Program-made: the position numbers and the translations under genes
Shown here: piece after piece, positions 26,201 to 38,200 of the stretch
Layout: every line of letters begins with the position of its first letter
Numbering within the stretch: the first letter of the stretch is position 1
DNA from: Hanleya hanleyi
Taxonomy: Eukaryota > Mollusca > Polyplacophora > Lepidopleurida > Hanleyidae
Direction of reading: 5' to 3'
Length of the DNA: 64,000 nt
Assembly: GCA_036873755.1 (NCBI GenBank)
Contig: JAVTVY010057082.1
Coordinates: 186,001 to 250,000 of the forward strand
Notes under the pieces: generated by a model
Database searches by the model: none
Told to the model about the DNA's origin: nothing
Seen by the model: only the letters and a program-made list of their open reading frames with translations

Positions 26201-29200
26201 AAACAAATGATAATTGATGAAAATTGATGTTCTAATTCTTTAAGTTCACAGATGCACATTTCCCAGAAGGGACGCGTTTTCGTGACAAAGATGGCTGACG
26301 TATGACAAGGTAGGTAACCTTGCATGAAATGTATAACAATTGAGGAGTCAAACACGAATTGTGTAACTGTCCACAAGTCTGGAAAAGGAAATTTGAAATT
26401 CCAGAAATGTGGCATGACAAATGGTGTGACTCTGTGGAACCAGCTTCCCTTACATTTCAAGAAATCACAAAATCTTAATGTATTTAAAAGACAAAAGGAA
26501 ACCTTCATTTTATCAAAGTTTGCCTGTGTTTTATTGAATAGAGAGATGTAATTATAATAACCCAGAGTACATTTGTCTGATATATGTTGCTTGTAAAAAT
26601 ATAAATGTGTTTGTACACGAGCAAAATCTTTATTGTATAATTATGTTTGTACAGCTGTAAACATGTATATCAACAATGAGTGTGTGTGAGAGGGACTCAA
26701 GGAAGATCGGTACTTGTACTAATTGATCTCCCTCATGAAATAAAGTATTATTATTAAATACCTGGTAAGATCTTCCAACTCCTGTAGAGTTCTCCCGAAG
26801 GTACTCAGTTGAACATCCTTTTGAGAGAGCTTCTCATTCAAATCACTGATCTCATCCCTGACAAATCAATAATAAATCATCTCTCTGATAATTTAAAAAA
26901 AACCGTAAATGTACTCAGGATCAAGGCAATCACAGATTTTTATGTGGTTGAGTGTCAGAATCCTGGCTGTAAAAGCACTTTGGTCAGTCATACATGCATG
27001 TGGATGGACAGTGATTTCTCACCCCCCTTGTCTGCTTTGATTAATTGACAGGCCAACACATTTTTTTGTCAGGTATAGGTGTGCTAAGTTGTATTTACAT
27101 GAGAATATATTCCTTTGCACGAAACATCTCAACAATTCTACTTCTTGCAGTATAGTAGAATAGAATTAATTGCTTGTTTACTGCGATAAAACAAGTATCA
27201 CGATGCAACAGAAAGAGTCTTCACGTTTGATCACTCAGGCCTACGGCCTTTATGAACAAACTTACACTCATCATATTGAATCGCAATCTATCCTACTCGT
27301 TTTATCGCAATAATCAGTAAGGTAAATTCTTCAATAATTCAATTACAATATCCCACCATAAAATCAGCGGGTGATCAAATGTATTAGAACAGAGAGTTGG
27401 CAAAATGGTCTCAAATCATGCATCTAATAATAATCCATTAGTTTGTCATTATTTTAAAGGTTTTAGGGTGTGATCAAATTTATTATAACTTGTGACTGAA
27501 ATTTGTCCACAGAACTGGGGGTGATTGAATTCTGTTAGGGTGATTAATATATTATAGGATTTGCCGTATTTTCAAGGCCTGGAAATCGGTGATATAAAAT
27601 TCAAGGAGTTTTCAGTTTTTCAAGCATCCGTGAGAACTCTGCTATACCTGGTCAATATTAGAAATGGCACACTGCCAAACAATTCAAACTGAGCAAACAT
27701 CATCATGAATTTTGAATTTTAACAACAAAAACAAAATTACTTGGCATATTCTAAGTCTCTCTCAACAGCGGCTCTCTCATTTTCCATCGTCGTTCTCTCC
27801 AGATTGAAGTCTCGCTGAATATTGTCTACAGTGAGGTTAAATTTCTCTTGCGCTTCAGTCAAAGCCTTCTCTTTGTCATTCAGTTTACGACAAAGTTCTT
27901 GGAAGTCTGTAAATTGAAAATATAAGCACACTTTTTACTAAATTCAAGTGTGTGAAACATGGATTCAAATATACATGTATGGTGTGAAAAATTAAATCAC
28001 AAACGAGATTTAACTCTTAATATTTAATGCAATGCCATGCACATTGATGGTTGCTACCTAATATTTATTAGGAAAACAATCCTCTTTCTCTTTATAAAAC
28101 CATGCTACGTCTTCCAAACTAAGTACAGTGGAAAAAAAAAAATATGCCAAGGTTAGTCATCTTAAGGAAATTCTGGTCAATAAGCATGGACATCTGTGGT
28201 AACTATAATACTATAAAGCTAGCTATAATACTTAAGAGATATCACACTAATAGCATCAAATCTATTTTCAATGTTAATTTGACCTCGAAAATAGGTCAAG
28301 GCCAGTCATATTCGACAGGCTTCTGGCTCAATTTGGAGAGCCTGACTATAGTCCTTGAAGAGATATCATGATAACATCGAATATGGACAGTCGAACGACG
28401 CTGCAACATCAATATCCCATCAGCTAAAAATGTGGCTGAGACATACTTATAATTATATTGTCTGTGAAGGATCGGCTATATTCGTAGATGAAGATTTCAC
28501 TGTAGTTAGGTGAAAAAAATAAACTGAATCTATAATGAGCGCTGCATCATTCGGGATGTTTATAATACAAAGATGCCCTCTACACAGATTGGAGAGGAAA
28601 TGCAGAGAGATTTTTATGAAGTAACATCAGGATATAACCTTCACGATTAGGCACAGCATTCGGCAGTTGCCGAGGTAAATGCTGTGGGATAATCAGTTCA
28701 CCTCAGCAATTTTTAACATTGTGTTAAATGGAAGTTATTTTGAGGTAACAGGAGTTTTGCCGAGGCGAATTTCCGTAATTGTGAGGCCAGGTCACTGACA
28801 GTTACAGACCTGTATACAGATTCTGTTTCTCTTTCCGTATCTGTTCAAAGTTCTCTCGACTGGCCAGTAGCTGACCCCTCTGTGTCTCTAGTTCCAGTTT
28901 TGCTGTCTGTATCTCGTCGCGTAGTTTATTTCTCTCTTCATTCTGCTCCACGATCTGATCCTAAAATCATAACACACAAACTGATGGTGATATACATGTT
29001 TTATATTCTAATCATAATTATCTGAGATGTCAACAAGCAAATATCATGAAATTTGGTAGCGATCACATCTGAAAAGGGGCATAACTGCACAAAATACAGG
29101 TATGGACGACTCATATCGAGGGAGGGAGGGAATTTGGCTTAATGTCACACTCAAGTTTGTTTCACTCATACGGTGACAGTCAGTTTGGTTGATGGACTCA

Positions 29201-32200
29201 TATCGATAGGCATTTAGACTACATGCAGGTAAATAAGTTACCGAAATCTAGTGGCTATACCAAACAGTTCTGCAGATAATGTGGTTAACAGACAAGAACA
29301 TATCATGAAATCAGGTGCAGACTATGTCTGAAAAGGGGCATAGGTGCAGACTATGTCTGAAAAGGGGCATAACTGATATAGATATATGGGTTGAGGTGAC
29401 TCATTTTCAAAAAGCGTGTAGACTACAGGTAGGTTAATAAGTTTGCAAAATTTGGTGGCTGTATCCAGCATGGTTCTGCAGATAATGTTGTAGTGGATGG
29501 ACGGATGACATGATGATCACAATATCTGCAAAAAGCAGTTGAAACTGGACAACATTTTTCTGTACAAGATCTGGAGAACGTTTCCATGTTCATTCCACGT
29601 CTAATAAATCAATATATTATTCCTGCCATATAACTCATATTATTCGTAGGGACTATGTTGTCCAGATTCAATACAGGACTCATGCTGCAAATTTGAAGAA
29701 TATTAATCAGATTGTCATGAAAGGGAGAAGACAATCTGATTAATTTTCTTCAAATTTACAATATGAGTTGAGCTGTCTGACAGACAGAATTCTGTACTAA
29801 TGAAAATTTGATGAGGATTTCAAAAATCAAACATTTATGGACAATGTTTCTGTTTGTAACTAAGTCAAACCTGCTTTAATTAATGCCTTTAATCCCTTAT
29901 TAATTGCACAATCAAACGTAGAAAACGGAAGTTAAAAGAAAAAGTTAACTCCCCTAGGAGAGAGTTGTCCGCCTCTAGGAGAGCTCTCCATTCAATTCCA
30001 GCGTGGCCACTATAAAGGCGACTGTTAGCCTCATTCCTATCCTCTTTCTCAAACCGAGACCAGTAGTGAAACAAGGCCGCGGTACGAGGGGACGGAAGGG
30101 GGGCACATTAAATTAAAGCAGGTTTGACTTAGTTACAAACAGAAACATTGTCCATAAATGTTTGATGTTTGCTACCTAAGTCTTAAACCTGCTTTAATTA
30201 ATGCCCTAGTACCAACATACGGAGGTGGGAACCTCGGTCTTGTAGTAGATCAAAGTAGGCTAAGTGACCGCTGGAATGACACAGAAACATGGGCATAGCA
30301 TGAACAATCCATAATCAACAAATGAAACCTTGGTCATCAACATAAAAAGGTTAAACATGTGAATAAGATACTGATGTACTTATCTTTGATTGTTCACAGC
30401 CATGTAGCTGTGCTTGTGGTGTGGAAATTATTAATTCCCCCCCGAGAGAGAACCCCAACCTGTCGGTGGGTGGGTCTACTCGGGAAGCCGTCTATACCAA
30501 GAGAGAACCTCAACCACTAGGGACATTCCAACATTCGCCCCAACAAATAGATCGGGAATGGAATTAAATAAACTATGTAGATTTAACCGTTTATTTGTTT
30601 TCTTCCTTCTAGAAGATACATGTGGTGAACCGATAGGTATTGGAGAAATAACCTGAGGCAAAGAATTCTTTTGTTTGTCGGAGAACAATAAAATGGCCAG
30701 GCAACCGACCTGGTCTTTGTTGAGCGTAACAAAGGAACGGGTTTTGGATCGACCCTAGACAAAGAATCTCCGGACCGGGTCAACTGTCTAGCAACCTGGA
30801 ATTATCATCGTGTAGGACGGTACCGCTTGGTGGTATACAAACTGACACGGGAGACTCTGGGTCTTGACCAGCTCGATCAAGATCTTCATTACACTTCATA
30901 TCATTGACCAAAGAAAATTTCTAAGACCCGTCTGTCGATCTCCGACATAGACGAGTCATCACAAGCATGTAACAGAAAAGCACGACGGGCTTGGGCATAA
31001 ATCTTCCAAACCGTCGGATTCCATAATACACATTCCGCGCACGTGGACGCCCGGTAACATAAATCTTTACAAGAAAAAACAAGCCGTGTGAGCGTCTAAA
31101 GGGGATAAATTCTTCCCGCACGTACGACAAGGAATACCAGTCGGAACTTCAGACATAATAATACAGTAAGTAAGTTCCGAATGAATAACAAAAACCACAC
31201 TTGATAAAGGATATTACACCAGCGAGACAACAACAACTAATGTTGTAGAATTGCCTCTGAATACTTCCCTAGATGTGCACTGCTCGAGCAAACAAGAGAA
31301 AGAGGATAGGAATGAGGCTAACAGTCGCCTTTATAGTGGCCACGCTGGAATTGAATGGAGAGCTCTCCTAGGGGCGGACAACTCTCTCCTAGGGGAGTTA
31401 ACTTTTTCTTTTAACTTCCGTTTTCTACGTTTGATTGTGCAATTAATAAGGGATTAAAGGCATTCATTAAAGCAGGTTTGAGACTTAGGTAGCAAACGAT
31501 AGTTTTCATGAACATGCTTAAAGATCTATACCTCAGAAAAAGATAACAGACCTTGAGTTTGTCGGCCCCTTTCCTCTCCGATTCCAGGTTGGTCATCAAC
31601 ATTGTCTTCTCATGTTTGAGGAACTCCAGTTGTTGGGAGAAACTGCTGACATCTTCTCTTAGTTTAACCACTGTCTGTTTATCCTCCGCTACCTGTTCAT
31701 GAGAAAAAACATTCCTACAGTTAACACAAAAGCTTGCAGAAAGGTAGCTGCCAAAATGACACAGGCCATACAAACTGTGATGTGGGTGAAGCAATTGATA
31801 GTATCTAATACTGTCACTGAGACAATAAGCCAGGGTAAAAAAATTATATGCCACAGCACATCTACCCAATATAGAGCATTACTGTAACATTGAACAGCAT
31901 ATATCTTGGAAATGCACTGTACATGACATATTATTCGCTGGGAAATAATTTTACTATTTTTCATGGAAAAAGTTTACCATGAAACGTAGTTCCTGTGAAT
32001 AAGTTCAGTCTTATGTCATAAGGTAGGCATAAGCATAAGTATACTAAACCCAGAATCATTCCTTGTGCTGCTCTTGTTGTTGTTGCTATTCTTATACTCC
32101 TCTAGCATATGGTTCTACTCTGCAGATAATTTTTTTTTTTTTTAAATAAAATTGCAAAGGATAGTTATTACAATGATTTATTAGATTTTTATTTGAGAAA

Positions 32201-35200
32201 CCAAAAAAACCCAACAACATGAGATTGATCTAATCAAAACCCCTCGGCTTTCCCCAAGTTATTGAGACCCATGTGTAGTGTGAATTGGGGAAGAGATAGT
32301 TCTATGTGGGATGATCAAGATATACTGGTACTTAGTTACATTCAGGCATATAGGACAGAAATGAAAAAATTATATATCTGTAAAGGGGCATAACTCTGTA
32401 AAATATGGGTCGAGGGGAGCCACTTTCGATAGGCGTCTGACTTAGCACTCTGTAAAATAAGAGCCGAGACAAATAAGCTGTACCGAACACAGATCTACAG
32501 ATATAGCTTGTACATTCAGCTACAGATAACCAAATCGAAGATTATTACATCCGAAAGGGGCATAACTCCATAAGCCGAGGCGAGTAATCCTTTGTTGGCT
32601 TGTAGAATACAACAATATAAATAAGTTTCCTAAATATAGTAGCTATACCGAACACAGTTTCGCAGATATAGTTGGCTACATTCAGGCATATAGGACAGAA
32701 ATAGAAATTAATATATCAGTAAAGGGACATAACTCTGTAAAGTATGGGCCGAGGGGAGCCACTTTTGATAGGCATCTGACTTGGCACTACTGTAAAATAA
32801 GAACTGAGACGAATAAGCTGTACCGAACACGGATCTGCAGATGTAACTTGTACATTCAACTACAGATAACAAAATCGGAGATTATTACATCCAAAAGGGG
32901 CATAACTCCATAAGCCGAGGCGAGTAATCCTTTGTTGGCTTGTAGAATACAGCAATATAAATAAGTTTCCAAAATATAGTAGCTATACCAAACAGTTCTG
33001 CAGATATAGTTGGTTACATTCAGGCATATAGGACAGAAATAAAAATTAATATATCTGTAAAGGGGCATAACTCTGTAAAATATGGGCCGAGGGGAGCCAC
33101 TTTCGATAGGCGTCTGACTTAGCACTCTGTGAAATAAGAACCGAGACGAATAAGCTGTACCTAACACAGATCTGCAGAAATAACTTGTACATTCAGCTAC
33201 AAATAACAAAATCGGAGATTATTATATCAGAAAGGGGCATAACTCCATAAGCCGAGGCGAGTAATCCTTTGTTGGCTTGTAGAATACATCAATATAAATA
33301 AGTTTCGAAAATATAGTAGCTATACCGTACACAGTTCTGCAGATATAGCTGGTTACATTCAGGCATATAGGACAGAAATAGAAATTAATATATGTGTAAA
33401 GGGGCAGAACTCTGTAAAATATGGGCCGAGGGGAGCCACTTTCAATAGGCGTCTGGTTTAGCACTAGATAAATAAGTGTTGAAAATTTGGTGGTTGTGTC
33501 TCAAGCGGTTTTGCCTAAAATGTGGTAACGGACGGACGGATGTACGGACGGACGTACATGGCGACGACAATAACCCGAGGCCAAAATGGCCGAGGGGTAA
33601 AAAAACTATTTTTCATTGAGATTGTATGAAAACATCTCGTTATAGTTGTCCACAGAGGGCATGCGGCTTGGTTCATCATCAGCAGGAAATGGAATAATAC
33701 TTCCAAGCTAAAGATTTCAACTGTGTCGCATTTGTCCTGTCAATTATTGAATTACTGTTCAATCTAACCTAAAATACACATGCTGCCACTGGTTTTCATC
33801 AGTTTGGTGCACCTCTGAAGGCATCCAGTGATTGAAACCACATTCAAACAGAATTTCCAGCATGAGAGCCACACCAGTTACAATATCAACTGATTAAGCA
33901 GTGGAAATCATATTTACAGCAGTTCTAAGTTGACATCAAAAATCTCTCTTTTACAGGGTGGTGGCTAATCTGCGACAGATAAATCCAGCGAAATTGTTTT
34001 TGAGTGAAATCTATGAAAGATAATTTCAGTGAAATTTCTTTTGAGTGAAAACAGCGAAAGATAATTCCTGTGAATCATAAAGCATCTACTGTACTGTATC
34101 CAGAAGGGAAAATGAGATGGAGGCTCTAGTCTATGATTAACACATGTCACACAGATACAAAGAAACTCCTATCTGCCACTCACCTTCTCCAGATAGAGGG
34201 GGGCAGAACAGTCTCCAATTATTCTTAATTCTTCTATTCGGCAGATATAAATCTGAGATTGAACGTTATAGAAGCACAGTTTGAGAAACTATAGTTATGT
34301 TCGAGACCTACTGTAGATTTCTCTGTTTCCAGTCTTTTCTCCAGCGTGACGTTGATGTTGGTCAGACTACGGATATCTTCATTGAGATTCTCTATCTTGA
34401 CCTTGCCTTGATGGTTCTCTGTCTGAAGCTGACTGATTGTCCGGTTGGCATGACGAAGGTCCGCCTCCAGAGCTACGATCTTGTTGTCCAGCTGATGAAG
34501 TTCTCGCTCAGTTGACTTCTGTGATTCTGTGGACTGGTCAAACTGGATGAAAAGTAAGGTATCAGCACAACACAACACATTGGCATGCAATATGGACGAC
34601 GGAGAAGGATGCCGACTTTAATGTTACTATCAAGAGAGAGGGAGAATTTAACATTGCGTTCAGCAATTTTTCAGCTATATAGTATTCAGAATACACTATC
34701 TTCATACAAAAGCCAATTTCTCTGTTCAGACTTCAAAGTAGCCTTAATAGATCGGACCACGTAAAGCGTTCAAAATCTGAGGTATAAATTTCATCTACAA
34801 ACCAGAGAACAGTCGACAGAACCTACTTTGTTCCGGGTGATGTATTCCACCACTAGTTACATCATTCATCCCAATATAGCGGTAGGAGTGGCCAGATAGA
34901 TATAACCCATTCATTCGACACATTTCAAAATTTAAATTTCAAAAGATATTTCATGTGATTGTCTATTCATAAATTCTTATAAACAGAACTGGTGGGCTGA
35001 TATATCTAGGCTAATTTGAAGTATGAATGGAGAAGTTTGCTCAACAGACCTTTCTGAGGACATCAGACACTTCCTTGTGTCTCTGTTCTCGATATTCCTT
35101 CTCCTTCTCAAGTTCATTCTGTAGTTGGTAAAGATCTTTCTGGAGATGACTTCTCTCTGACACCAGAAACTGGTTCACCTCCATTGTGGCTGTCATTTCC

Positions 35201-38200
35201 TTCATCTGGAAAGCAATAAGAACATAAATAGATCATTCCAGAATCTCTATTTCATCAAGGGAATTGTTTCCAATAGAGAAACTCTGATTGGACCATCCCA
35301 CATTTTCATCAAATCATCTAGATTCTGAGCCCAAATTAAGCAATCAACACCCCAGATGGCATAGCTGCCCTTGGAGCATTCAATTAGTGTACAGTTTCTT
35401 TAAAACTAGTGTGTATATTTCTAGGAAATATTTACGATGATCTGCTACTCAGGGTCGTCATCAGTAAAGTGAAGACAACTCTTACTTTCTGAGCTATTTC
35501 TGCAGTTTGACGGGAAACATCCTCTCTGTGACACTGGTTCTCCTGCAGCAGCATGTCCACCTTTCGTCGACAGTAGTCTAATTCTTGTCCTTGATGACTA
35601 CAAAAATAAAAGTATATCCATCTTTACTGGCAAACCAATGCAGTAGTTTAATACACTGCACAAGAAACCAACAATGTTTTGAAGAGGCAGCCTTCAATAA
35701 TACCTTTTCATTCCAATAAAACAAGACAGTGTTCAATAACAATATTTTGGCAATACTTTGAGAGAGAAATGTGTTAAAATGAATTTTTTTTCTTTCTTTT
35801 TTTTGCTGTGAGCAATAAATAGAATTGACACGGTGGCAAAGAATTAAGGCCTAAAGAATTCTGGGGCAGTTTTTAAACACAGCCAATCCATTCTCCATAG
35901 CTGTCCTGTTCAATTGTATGTTATTTACTGATCTCCAACTTCTCAGAAACTGCCTAGAATTGCATTTTCACTGACTTTTATTGGTATCAGCATGATCAGA
36001 GTTTAAAAACATTGCAAATGCTGTTACATCATCTTAATCAACAAATAATCCCCTAATCTATTCTCTAATTCTCTTTGGGCATACCTCAACTAACTATTGT
36101 CCTAGCTAGTTTTTGGTTGGACAATGGTAAACTCTGACATCATACTGCAAGTCAGAGTTCCTTTTCCCCAAAGAGATATAGATTGCCTACCTGATTCATC
36201 TACAATTTAGGAGTGCTAATACATGTACGTCCTACTGTATCTGGTATATATTATTCCAAGTCAGTGTAATTTGTACCTTATACCTCTGAACATTCATATC
36301 AGGGTGGAGTGCTACTATCACTAAGTTCATGCACTGTACAGTACTTCTGAAACTTTACATGCCTAGTCATGTACTTATGCCTGTATTGTACCTCCGCCAT
36401 CATCATGGCACCTCCGCCAACAGCTTGGCCCCTACTAAACGTTACCATGTTTATTAACACTTCCGCCACCATCATGATACCTCTGCCATCATCATGGCAC
36501 CTCCGCCACCAACGTGGTAATTCGCCATCATCATGGCACCAAAACATGCCAACATTGTGCTACCCGCGCCATCATCATGGCACCATCACAGTCAAACAAA
36601 CAGTTTACATTCAACCACCAACATTGCACCATCTCTTGGTACATATGGACATCTCAGTCTCACCATTAACATGCCACTACCATCTACACTGCACCTCTGC
36701 CATCATCATGGCCTCATCTGCAGCTTAGCCTACCCCGGTTCAGCAAAAATGATAATACAGTACTTTTGGGTAATATTGTGTTGTGTTGTTTATAAAATGA
36801 CGTGGTACCTGTGAAGATAGAAATCTATTATATTCAGCCTTAACAATGATAGCCATACCTCATTCTGTCCCTAATCATGGCTATTTCTGCCTTAACAATG
36901 ATAGCTATACTTCATTCTGTCCCTAATCATGGCTATTTCTGCCTTAACAATGATAGCTATACCTCATTCTGTCCCTAATCATGGCTATTTCTGCCTTAAC
37001 AATGATAGCTATACCTCATTCTGTACCTAATCATGGCTATTTCTGCCTTAACAATGATAGCCATACCTCATTCTGTCCCTAATCATGGCTATTTCTGCCT
37101 TAACAATGATAGCTATACCTCATTCTGTCCCTAATCATGGCTATTTCTGTCTTAACAATGATAGCTATACCTCATTCTGTCCCTAATCATGGCTATTTCT
37201 GCCTTAACAATGATAGCCATACCTCATTCTGTCCCTAATCATGGCTATTTCTGCCTTAACAATGATAGCTATACCTCATTCTGTCCCTAATCATGGCTAT
37301 TTCTGCCTCAACAATGATAGCTATACCTCATTCTGTCCCTAATCATGGCTATTTCTGCCTTAACAATGATAGCCATACCTCATTCTGTCCCTAATCATGG
37401 CTATTTCTGCCTTGCCTCTAACAATAGTAAGCCTTTTACTCATTCTGTCCTAATCATGGCTATTTCTGCCTTAACAATGATAGCTATCCCATTCTGTCCC
37501 TAATCATGGCTATTTCTGCCTTAACAATGATAGCCATACCTCATTCTGTCCCTAATCATGGCTATTTCTGCCTTAACAATGATAGCTATACCTCATTCTG
37601 TCCCTAATCATGGCTATTTCTGCCTTAACAATGATAGCCATACCTCATTCTGTCCCTAATCATGGCTATTTCTGCCTTAACAATGATAGCTATACCTCAT
37701 TCTGTCCCTAATCATGGCTATTTCTGCCTTAACAATGATAGCCATACCTCATTCTGTCCCTAATCATGGCTATTTCTGCCTTAACAATGATAGCCATACC
37801 TCATTCTGTCCCTAATCATGGCTATTTCTGCCTTAACAATGATAGCTATACCTCATTCTGTCCCTAATCATGGCTATTTCTGCCTTAACAATGATAGCCA
37901 TACCTCATTCTGTCCCTAATCATGGCTATTTCTGCCTTAACAATGATAGCCATACCTCATTCTGTCCCTAATCATGGCTATTTCTGCCTTAACAATGATA
38001 GCTATACCTCATTCTGTCCCTAATCATGGCTATTTCTGCCTTAACAATGATAGCCATACCTCATTCTGTCCCTAATCATGGCTATTTCTGCCTTAACAAT
38101 GATAGCCATACCTCATTCTGTCCCTAATCATGGCTATTTCTGCATCTTTACCCTCCAACAACAGTCGTATTGCTCCAAGCTCCTTCTCCATCTACAATAT

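Larger units (their letters stand above)
29826..31497 (-). mobile_element. internally deleted DIRS-like retroelement with both ends (copy 2)
   Basis: It has inverted terminal repeats (29864-30050 and 31296-31487), a ~35-bp unique extension on the left end, and an internal complementary region at 30112-30205 that joins complements of both outer ends. This layout defines DIRS-1-type tyrosine-recombinase retrotransposons. Relative to copy 1, a block matching about 1316-2700 is missing (join near 30530). Gag is broken. It lies in intron 19, with its right end 54 bp from exon 19. Confidence 0.8.

Noticed and set aside
32856..33464. Cys/Tyr-rich minus-strand frames of 80 and 117 codons
   Set aside because: They are near-identical because they translate the 339-bp tandem array.
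36299..36814. 82-119-codon frames rich in His/Trp/Asp or Thr/Pro
   Set aside because: Translations of the CATCATCATGGCACC simple repeat.
37000..38143. CRISPR-like array (regular repeats)
   Set aside because: There are no unique spacers: the 52-bp units are contiguous copies of exon 15 end plus intron start, in a eukaryotic gene.
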